From NCBI GenBank assembly GCA_024998705.1, contig JACOEF010000140.1, positions 1 to 6,807 of the forward strand: a stretch of DNA of 6,807 bases. Reading direction: 5' to 3'. Positions 1 through 6,807 of this stretch are shown piece after piece (the first letter of the stretch is position 1; the number at the start of each line of letters is the position of its first letter). The DNA is from Nitrospira sp. (GTDB lineage Bacteria; Nitrospirota; Nitrospiria; Nitrospirales; Nitrospiraceae). The notes beneath the pieces are model-generated. The model did not search any database and was not told the origin of the DNA. It saw only the letters and a list, made by a program, of their open reading frames with translations. A program made the position numbers and the translations under genes.

Positions 1-2180
1 ATTCCAGGCCCCTCATCCTGGATCTGCATCGTCACGGTCAAACCGCCATACGGCTCGGCGACAGATGCTCCCTGAAAAGGCTGTCCCCCATTCACCTGCA
101 CGGCAATCATGATGGTGCCCCTCGGCGGGGAATACTTCAGCGCATTGTGAATCAAATTAATCAGCACCCGTTGCAACCGCCGACCGTCTCCCATGATCCA
201 GACATCCTGCCGCGGAACCTCCAGACGGAATTGCACCTCCTGCGCCTCGGCCTCGGAGCGAAAGAGTCGCACCACTTCGTTCATCAACAGACTGGGCGAC
301 ACCGGGGACGTACTCAACGGCAGTCCCGAATAGTTCTCCTGGTAGACATCCAACATGTCGTTGATCATGCCCAGCAGGAGATCGGTGGTGAAGCGCAAAT
401 CCTCCAGGCAGCGACGAGGCGGATCCTTCCTCATCTCCGGGCAGCCTCCAAGCCACTCCAGCGTCTTCTTGATCCCGGCCAGTGGATTCCTGATGTCATG
501 GGCAAACATCGAGGCAAATTGGCTCAACGACGCCAGCCGCTCGGACCGAACTAATTGCCGTTCGAGCGCCTGCTGCTCGGTAAGATCACGGAGTTGGACC
601 ATGATCGATTCAATACGACCGGCTTTCTTGACCGGCACCACATCAACCTCCATCGTCAGCTCGCCGGCGGGTATCGGGACATGCATCGCCCCGCCCGGCA
701 CGTCCGCCCCGCTTCGATTCGCCAGCTCCAGCTGCTCCAGCAGACGGGGGCGATCGGGCTCGGCAACGAGCTCCGTGACCGGGTGCTGCGCGAAGGCCGA
801 TGCCGGTCGCCCGAGAGTGACCTCCCCGCGCCGATTGACGTCCCGGATGATACCGAAGGGATCGAGCAGAATTTTGGTATCGACCGAATGGTTCCATAGG
901 AGGCGGTAATGCTCCTCCGACGTGGCGAGATCAAGGTTCACTTGCTCCAACCGACGGACGTACTGGGCCTTGACTTGCGACGCCTGCTCCAACCGTTGCG
1001 CGAGATCGTAGAAACTCGCGGCCAGCGCATCGATCTCGATAATCCCGCTGGGCGCGGACGAGGCCTGAAACGGAAGGAGATTCGACGGTTCGGCGCCGCC
1101 GAACACATTGACCCGCTGGATCAAATCGCCGAGCGGATGCACAATGCGTCGGCCCAGTCGCCAGCGCAACCACAGGATAAATACGAGCGCGCCGACCCAG
1201 AATGCCCCGAGTTTCCCCATGAGGGCCAGCAACGGCTCGAACGTCTCCGACGGATCTTGCTGCATCAGGATGGACCAGCCGCGCGCTTGCTCAATCTGCG
1301 CCGGCAGGACAACCCTGGCCAGACCAATGATGCTTTGCTTGCCCCCATGGGTATCCTGCGCCACCTGAAGCCCTTGAGCGGTGGCAACGTCCATCGGTGC
1401 TTGCGCGAGCGGTGCCTGAAAAGTCGCGTGGAGATTGGGTGCCAGCATGGCGCAGACGAGCACCACACCATCGTCGGCCAGCAGCATCATATGTCCTGTC
1501 CGGCCGATCCGGCTTCCCACAATCGAGGACAGGATACGGTCCGTCCCGATCACGGCCTTCAGGGCTCCCCGCACCGATTCACCCTGTCCGCCGATCGGCA
1601 CTGCGACTTCCCAAAAACCATGGCCCTCCTCGTCGACGGTCAGTGGACCGGCCCATGGACGGTGCTCCGTGAACACCACCGGCCACCATGGTTGCTGCGC
1701 ATAAAACGTGCGTGCGGATTCACTCTGCCGGCCTCCGATCAATTGGCCATCCGCCCGGACAATCGCCAGCGAGTGAAAATACCGATGCTGCTCCTCCCGC
1801 CACTGCTCGAACTGCAGGGTAGGCTGGCTCACGGAACCTGTGCCGTCCACGGAGGATCGAATCTCAGGCAGGGCGCTGAGCCGTTGCAGCCATTCGAGTT
1901 CCTTGGCGAGCAGCAGCGCGGCTTTGTCTGCGCTCTGACGGGCTATTTCCTGGAAGGTAATACCGACGGTGGCGTGAAGTGATTGTGTGGCCTGCCAATA
2001 GGCATACACGAGACCGACTGTGCCGGAAAAAATCCCGACCGACAGCACAGAGAGGGTGATCAAACTTTGAAGACTGACCCGCTGACGCATGACGGCAGGC
2101 CATTGAAGAGAGCGATTCGACCGGCCCGTCGCCCCAGGCAGTACGTTCTGCCAGGAGGGAACGCCCGTCGGATCGCACAT
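1..2180 (-). CDS. Membrane-bound sensor histidine kinase (Cache-HAMP-PAS-HisKA-HATPase), 3' end cut by window
   Basis: Two-component sensor kinase; the minus frame is open from 2180 to the window edge (726 codons seen, no stop). Numbering from the ATG at 2180: a hydrophobic segment at about 40-62 is transmembrane helix 1. About 63-316 is an extracytoplasmic region resembling a double Cache sensor, and a second membrane helix lies near 324-338. A HAMP-like linker and coiled coil follow to about 420, then a PAS domain at 421-534. The HisKA H-box FAHDIRNPLAGIKK carries the predicted phospho-accepting His561. The N-box (LINLIHNALKYSP, key Asn679) and the start of the G1 box (DEGPG, 722-726) begin the HATPase domain; the rest lies outside the window. 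The acidic residue after His and Asn at +4 (HDIRN) match the motif linked to phosphatase activity, so it may be bifunctional. The ligand and partner regulator are unknown. The start is uncertain: an in-frame ATG at 2090 (Met31) sits just before helix 1, and neither start has a well-spaced Shine-Dalgarno. Confidence 0.9.
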   Translation of the reverse strand, partial: MCDPTGVPSWQNVLPGATGRSNRSLQWPAVMRQRVSLQSLITLSVLSVGIFSGTVGLVYAYWQATQSLHATVGITFQEIARQSADKAALLLAKELEWLQRLSALPEIRSSVDGTGSVSQPTLQFEQWREEQHRYFHSLAIVRADGQLIGGRQSESARTFYAQQPWWPVVFTEHRPWAGPLTVDEEGHGFWEVAVPIGGQGESVRGALKAVIGTDRILSSIVGSRIGRTGHMMLLADDGVVLVCAMLAPNLHATFQAPLAQAPMDVATAQGLQVAQDTHGGKQSIIGLARVVLPAQIEQARGWSILMQQDPSETFEPLLALMGKLGAFWVGALVFILWLRWRLGRRIVHPLGDLIQRVNVFGGAEPSNLLPFQASSAPSGIIEIDALAASFYDLAQRLEQASQVKAQYVRRLEQVNLDLATSEEHYRLLWNHSVDTKILLDPFGIIRDVNRRGEVTLGRPASAFAQHPVTELVAEPDRPRLLEQLELANRSGADVPGGAMHVPIPAGELTMEVDVVPVKKAGRIESIMVQLRDLTEQQALERQLVRSERLASLSQFASMFAHDIRNPLAGIKKTLEWLGGCPEMRKDPPRRCLEDLRFTTDLLLGMINDMLDVYQENYSGLPLSTSPVSPSLLMNEVVRLFRSEAEAQEVQFRLEVPRQDVWIMGDGRRLQRVLINLIHNALKYSPPRGTIMIAVQVNGGQPFQGASVAEPYGGLTVTMQIQDEGPG

Positions 2181-2246
2181 CGGTTACGTCATGTCACACT
2201 CCACTGCTTTTAGGCGTGCGCTATCCCCCTTCAGCATACAAAATTT

Positions 2247-2268
2247 CGAGTGCCGAACATAGGCCTCG
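2247..2268 (-). terminator. Weak candidate intrinsic terminator of mutS2
   Basis: Eleven bases after the mutS2 stop codon, the minus strand can form a hairpin. CGAGGCC pairs with GGC-A-CTCG (seven pairs, one bulged A) around a seven-base loop, followed by AAATTTTGT. The T tract is short and interrupted, so termination may be partial, leaving some read-through into the histidine kinase gene. The remainder of 2181-2278 shows nothing else I can support, and no convincing promoter for the kinase. Confidence 0.35.
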
Positions 2269-2278
2269 CAATGCATGG

Positions 2279-4711
2279 TCATCGCAGCTCGACAATGGTG
2301 ACACCATCGCCCCCTTCTGCGCGATCACCTGGCCGAAAGGTCACGACGTAGGGAGACGCTTTCAAATAGTCGCGTAGTACGGCTCTCAGTCGGCCGGTCC
2401 CATGCCCGTGGATGATGCGCACGAACGGACTTCCGCCCAGGCTGGCACGGTCGAGGCCGGCCACCACGATGTCCAACGCGTCGTCCGCAGCCTGGCCTCG
2501 CACATCCAGCGTCTCCTGGATATCCTCGGGGGCCAGGGTCTGGCTGGTTCGCCTGAACTGCACCGCCGTCGCCTTCCCAGGCGCGCTTCGAACAGGCTGC
2601 GGCATCCGTGCAAGCCCCACCAAACTCGCCACGTTGGCGAGAATTTCACCTTCCCCGACTTTCAGGCGCACACGCTTTTTTCCCTGTGGACATTCAAGCA
2701 GGGTTCCAGTCATGCCTAACCCGACCACCTCCACGGCATCCCCCACCGACAGTTGCTCCACGGGAATCGACTCCTGCGCCGCCCCCACTTCACGACTGAC
2801 GGCTTGCTCCAGTTCGATGAGCCGGACTTTGGTTTCCTTGGCCTTGAGCACCTTTTGGTCGCGCTTCAGATCGTCGAGAGTCGCTTGGACCGCCGCCCGG
2901 GCACGCTGAAATTCCTGAGACAGCTTTTTCTTCAAACCCTGCCGCTCGTCCCGCTCCGACTCCTGCAGAAAGGTCAGTAGCTCTTGCGCCTCACGCGCCG
3001 CCTGCTCGGCAGTCTGCTTGGCGACCGTGGCGGCAGCGAGGTCCTCGCTCATGCGCCGTTGCTTGTCCTGCCAATCGTTTAGCAGGGTCTCCAGCAGCCG
3101 ATTATCGCCCTGCAGCCGGGCACGGGCATCCTGCAACAACGCTTGATCCATCCCGAGACGCCCGGCAATTTCGATAGCCGCCGACCCTCCCGGCTGCCCT
3201 TGGATCAGGCGATAGGTCGGAGAGAGGGTTTCAATGTTGAACTCCACACTCGCATTCGCAAAACCCGGCGTCTCCTGCGCTAGCCCCTTCAATAAACTAT
3301 AGTGTGTGGTGGCGACGACCTTCACGCCCGCCGCCGCCAGCCGGCAGAGCAGTGCGCTCGCCAGCGCCGCACCCTCAGCCGGATCCGTGGATGTGACCGG
3401 CTCATCCAGCAGCACCAATGCCCGCCCTGGAGGCACCGGCGAGAGAGACGTGTCGGCGTCGGTCCCCTCGGACACTTCCGTCAACAATTGCACCATCTGC
3501 GTGATATGGGCCGAAAAACTGGACAGATCCCGCGCCAGATCCTGCGCATCGCCGATATCCGCATAGACCGCTGGAAAAATCGCCATCTCCGACTCGGGGG
3601 CACAGGGCAGGTGCAGACCGCAGCGCACCATCAACGCGAACAAGCCCAGTAACTTCAGGGTAACGGTTTTCCCGCCGGTATTGGGGCCGGAAATGATGAG
3701 GACGCGCACGGATTCATCGAACATGAGGTCATTCGGAACCAACTGGTCTTTGGTCAAGACCAGGAACGGGTGCCGCGCTCGATGGAGCAGGATACGCCCC
3801 TGATCATTGAGCCGTGGAGGAACGGCCTGCAGCCGCTGGCACAACCCGGCCTTCGCGGAAATCGCATCGAGCTCACCAAGCACCGTCACACTGCCGGCAA
3901 GCGCCGGCTGGTGAGGCGCCCCCATCGCAGACAGTTCCCGCAGAATTCTCCGCACCTCACGCTCAACATCCAAATCCACGACTTTAATGGAATTATTGAG
4001 ATCCACCAGCTCGCGAGGCTCCAGGAACACCGTCGCCCCACTCGACGAGACGTCATGGACAATACCGGGAATCCGTCCCTGCATTTCGGCCTTAATCGGG
4101 AGCACGTAGCGTCCTTCCCGTTGCGCAAAATAGTGTTCCTGCAGCACCTCCTCATACCGGCGCGAGTGCAGCATCTGGTCGAGACGATGCCGCATCTGCT
4201 GCTTGAGGTCGTTGGCGCGCTGCATCAGCCGGTGCAATTCAGGGCTTGCGGATTCCCGCATGGATCCATCGGGATCGATCGCGGCATTTAATGCGAGGGT
4301 CAGCCGACGATACGCCTCCACCGGTCCCAGCTGCGCCGCCATCGCACCCACCGCCGGGGCATCGGCTTGATGCCGCAGGAGATACCGCTGCACATCATCG
4401 ATCAATCCCAAGACCAGCGCGATATCCCGCAACTCATGCACCTCAAGACAGGCGCCCTTGGCGACGCGGCCTAACCACTCGGCCACATTGGGAAATCGAA
4501 GCACAGGAAAAGGATCGACGCCGGATCTCAATCGAAGCAGATCCGACGTTTCCTGTTGCCTCAGTTGGGCCTGCATCAGACTGGTTTCCAAGACCAGCGA
4601 TCGACACCGCTCTGCACCGACCACGGATTGAGCGTAGGAAGCCAGGTAGTCCAGCAGTTTGGCCCATTCCAGCACGTTGCACGATTCAGATTGTAAGGTT
4701 ACAGATTGCAT
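2279..4711 (-). CDS. mutS2: Endonuclease MutS2 (MutS-family ATPase with Smr domain)
   Basis: An 810-residue protein, close to the usual length of this family. MutS2 proteins lack the mismatch-recognition domain of MutS. They are associated with suppressing recombination, and in some species with rescuing collided ribosomes. Residues 1 to about 300 are the core/clamp region, including QREGRYVLPIKAEMQGRIPG. The ATPase carries Walker A GPNTGGKT (342-349), the signature-like DLSSFSAHI (395-403), Walker B LLDE (434-437, Glu437) and the switch TTH (His470). A charged coiled coil spans about 541-641 and a KOW-like segment about 650-695. The C-terminal Smr domain (735-810) keeps LDVRG and HGHGTG (768-773), so nuclease activity is plausible. 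The segment after Walker B reads PVTSTDP rather than the common LGAGTDP. The frame is open to an ATG at 4858, but that would add 49 Cys-, Pro- and Arg-rich residues and run through the gap promoter. The ATG at 4711 begins where family homology should begin and has a GGGG stretch upstream. Confidence 0.95.
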   Translation of the reverse strand: MQSVTLQSESCNVLEWAKLLDYLASYAQSVVGAERCRSLVLETSLMQAQLRQQETSDLLRLRSGVDPFPVLRFPNVAEWLGRVAKGACLEVHELRDIALVLGLIDDVQRYLLRHQADAPAVGAMAAQLGPVEAYRRLTLALNAAIDPDGSMRESASPELHRLMQRANDLKQQMRHRLDQMLHSRRYEEVLQEHYFAQREGRYVLPIKAEMQGRIPGIVHDVSSSGATVFLEPRELVDLNNSIKVVDLDVEREVRRILRELSAMGAPHQPALAGSVTVLGELDAISAKAGLCQRLQAVPPRLNDQGRILLHRARHPFLVLTKDQLVPNDLMFDESVRVLIISGPNTGGKTVTLKLLGLFALMVRCGLHLPCAPESEMAIFPAVYADIGDAQDLARDLSSFSAHITQMVQLLTEVSEGTDADTSLSPVPPGRALVLLDEPVTSTDPAEGAALASALLCRLAAAGVKVVATTHYSLLKGLAQETPGFANASVEFNIETLSPTYRLIQGQPGGSAAIEIAGRLGMDQALLQDARARLQGDNRLLETLLNDWQDKQRRMSEDLAAATVAKQTAEQAAREAQELLTFLQESERDERQGLKKKLSQEFQRARAAVQATLDDLKRDQKVLKAKETKVRLIELEQAVSREVGAAQESIPVEQLSVGDAVEVVGLGMTGTLLECPQGKKRVRLKVGEGEILANVASLVGLARMPQPVRSAPGKATAVQFRRTSQTLAPEDIQETLDVRGQAADDALDIVVAGLDRASLGGSPFVRIIHGHGTGRLRAVLRDYLKASPYVVTFRPGDRAEGGDGVTIVELR

Positions 4712-4749
4712 CGCACCCCAGCTACCGGTTGATATGCACGAACACGCAG

Positions 4750-4778
4750 ACTCTACCCGACCACCAGGGGCCAGGCAA
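4750..4778 (-). promoter_or_regulatory. Candidate sigma-70-type promoter for mutS2
   Basis: On the minus strand, TTGCCT (4778-4773) and TAGAGT (4755-4750) are separated by 17 bases. Each hexamer matches four of six consensus positions. Transcription would start near 4743, giving a leader of about 32 bases before the mutS2 ATG at 4711. Spacing and position are good but the hexamers are mediocre. This start would also exclude the longer reading frame beginning at 4858. Confidence 0.4.
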
Positions 4779-4789
4779 GGCGGCGCGCG

Positions 4790-4812
4790 GCGAGCGAATT
4801 GTTCGCGAGCGA
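4790..4812. repeat. Inverted and direct repeat cluster between the divergent promoters (possible operator)
   Basis: The palindrome GCGAA-TTG-TTCGC occupies 4794-4806. Overlapping it, the octamer GCGAGCGA occurs twice in direct orientation, at 4790-4797 and 4805-4812, with a 15-base period. The cluster sits upstream of both the mutS2 -35 (4778) and the gap -35 (4852), where a shared regulator could bind. No known operator consensus was recognised, and the region is GC-rich, so the repeats may be incidental. Confidence 0.3.
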
Positions 4813-4851
4813 TTCCCCCATCACCCCATTCAATTCCGTCTTTTTGTATGC

Positions 4852-4880
4852 TTGACACACAGAAAGTCGGTCAGTACTAT
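4852..4880 (+). promoter_or_regulatory. Strong sigma-70-type promoter for gap(-pgk)
   Basis: A perfect -35 hexamer TTGACA (4852-4857) and a -10 hexamer TACTAT (4875-4880, five of six consensus positions) are separated by exactly 17 bases. The predicted start near 4887 leaves a leader of about 45 bases before the gap ATG. The near-consensus form suggests high, largely constitutive expression, which fits a central-metabolism gene. Confidence 0.85.
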
Positions 4881-4917
4881 CCCCCCAGACTCACTCAATT
4901 CAACCCGTTTAATTCGT

Positions 4918-5939
<1,022 letters not shown>

Positions 5940-5969
5940 ACCGCTTCGTATCTAACGAGCTTTTCTGAC

Positions 5970-6009
5970 GTGCGGCACAAGTCGGAGACACCGCCGGCTC
6001 GGACCGCAC
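5970..6009 (+). other. Potential RNA hairpin in the gap-pgk spacer
   Basis: GTGCGG (5970-5975) is the reverse complement of CCGCAC (6004-6009). Inside it, GTCGGAG (5981-5987) pairs with CTCGGAC (5998-6004) with one mismatch; base 6004 can serve only one of the two stems. No T tract follows, so it does not look like an intrinsic terminator. It could be an RNA processing or stability element, or chance in GC-rich sequence. Confidence 0.3.
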
Positions 6010-6025
6010 AGACCAGAGGAGGAGT

Positions 6026-6030
6026 GAAGG
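6026..6030 (+). promoter_or_regulatory. Ribosome binding site of pgk
   Basis: GAAGG lies six bases before the ATG at 6037. A stronger AGGAGGAG run at 6017-6024 is about 12 bases from the start, so either could pair with 16S rRNA. Both support initiation at 6037. Confidence 0.55.
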
Positions 6031-6036
6031 TTTGAC

Positions 6037-6807
6037 ATGAATATTCGCAAACGAATCATCGAAGATGTCCAGCTTCGCGGGAAACGCGTCATCATTCGCG
6101 CTGACTACAACGTCCCGCTCGATGATTCTTTGCAGATCACCGACGACACCCGGATTCGATCGACACTTCCCACCATCAATCGTGCCGTCGATGAGGGCGC
6201 AAAGGTCATCCTCTGCTCCCACCTCGGTCGACCGAAAGGCAAGTTCGATCCGAAGTTCAGTCTCGCCCCCGTGGCCAAACGACTCCAGCGGTTGCTCGGC
6301 AAAGAAGTGATTTTTGCCCCGGATTGCATCGGCTCGGCCGTTGAAGGCCTAGTGGCCAAGATGCAACCTGGCGACGTCATGCTGCTGGAAAACCTCCGTT
6401 TTCATCCTGAAGAGGAGAAGGACGACGACGGATTTTCAAAGGCCCTGGCCTCTCTGGCGGATGTCTACATCAACGACGCCTTCGGTGCGGCGCACCGGGC
6501 GCATGCCTCCACCGTGGGCATTACGAAATTCATTCCTGAAGCGGCTGCTGGGTATCTGCTCAAGAAGGAAATTGAATATCTCGAAGGCGCGGTAGAAAAT
6601 CCGGTCCGACCGTTCGTCGCGATTCTCGGCGGAGCCAAAGTGTCCGGGAAAATCGGCGTGATCGAGAACCTCGGGAAAAAAGTCGACAAGGTCATTATCG
6701 GCGGCGGAATGGCCTTTACCTTCCTGAAAGCCATGGGGCTGGAGATCGGCCAATCGCTGGTTGAAAATGACATGCTCGACTTCGCCAAGGGCGTGCAGGA
6801 CCATGCC
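6037..6807 (+). CDS. pgk: Phosphoglycerate kinase, 3' end cut by window
   Basis: The first 257 residues of an enzyme usually about 390-400 long; the frame is open to the window edge. It transfers phosphate between 1,3-bisphosphoglycerate and ADP, the step next to GAPDH, in the cytoplasm. Visible motifs are the substrate-binding RADYNVPL (21-28), SHLGRPKG (61-68), [12 protein letters not shown] (116-127), [13 protein letters not shown] (136-148) and GGAKVSGK (198-205). GGGMA (222-226) lies at the beginning of the nucleotide-binding half. The N-terminal motif has Ala and Tyr where RVDFNVP is most common, a conservative change. The rest of the nucleotide-binding domain is beyond the window. No separate promoter was seen in the 97-base spacer after gap, so co-transcription with gap is likely. 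Confidence 0.97.
   Translation, partial: MNIRKRIIEDVQLRGKRVIIRADYNVPLDDSLQITDDTRIRSTLPTINRAVDEGAKVILCSHLGRPKGKFDPKFSLAPVAKRLQRLLGKEVIFAPDCIGSAVEGLVAKMQPGDVMLLENLRFHPEEEKDDDGFSKALASLADVYINDAFGAAHRAHASTVGITKFIPEAAAGYLLKKEIEYLEGAVENPVRPFVAILGGAKVSGKIGVIENLGKKVDKVIIGGGMAFTFLKAMGLEIGQSLVENDMLDFAKGVQDHA

Noticed and set aside
909..1982. Long plus-strand open frame (357 codons) opposite the sensor kinase gene
   Set aside because: It is antisense to the well-supported kinase frame. Its translation is rich in Arg, Gln, Pro and His with no recognisable domain, as expected from the complement of a GC-rich gene.
3770..4291. Plus-strand open frame (173 codons) inside mutS2
   Set aside because: It is antisense to conserved MutS2 core sequence, with no ribosome binding site or family features.
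2233..4852. Identical 11-mer TTTTGTATGCT at 4842-4852 (plus) and 2243-2233 (minus), both beside gene ends
   Set aside because: Several 11-base matches are expected by chance in a window this size when both strands are compared, and the copies sit in different contexts (gap promoter, and downstream of mutS2).
5970..6009. Intrinsic terminator between gap and pgk
   Set aside because: The hairpin is not followed by a T tract and the pgk ribosome binding site comes soon after, so termination here is unlikely.

Overview
This is an ordinary chromosomal window from a moderately GC-rich bacterium. It holds two complete protein genes and two genes cut by the window edges. The GAPDH and phosphoglycerate kinase sequences and the style of the sensor kinase remind me of the genus Nitrospira (phylum Nitrospirota). 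That assignment rests on recognition only, not on a search, and I hold it at about 0.6.

Layout. Positions 1-2180 (minus strand) encode a membrane sensor histidine kinase: transmembrane segment, extracytoplasmic Cache-like sensor, second transmembrane segment, HAMP-like linker, PAS, HisKA and HATPase. The window start cuts it inside the ATP-binding domain. Positions 2181-2278 are a short gap with a weak hairpin that could terminate mutS2. Positions 2279-4711 (minus strand) encode MutS2, an ATPase with a C-terminal Smr domain. Positions 4712-4931 are a divergent regulatory region: a very good sigma-70-type promoter fires right into gap, a weaker candidate fires left into mutS2, and an inverted/direct repeat cluster lies between them. 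Positions 4932-5939 (plus strand) encode an NAD-type glyceraldehyde-3-phosphate dehydrogenase. After a 97-base spacer that can fold, phosphoglycerate kinase starts at 6037 and runs off the right edge.

How the genes work together. gap and pgk catalyse consecutive, reversible steps between glyceraldehyde-3-phosphate and 3-phosphoglycerate and look like one transcription unit driven from the promoter at 4852-4880. MutS2 and the kinase lie in the opposite direction. They may be co-transcribed, but a possible terminator and 98 bases separate them, and nothing links their functions.

I found no mobile element, CRISPR array, RNA gene or plausible new system. The points most worth a second look are an atypical Walker B/D-loop segment in MutS2, the repeat cluster between the divergent promoters, and start-site corrections for mutS2 and the kinase.
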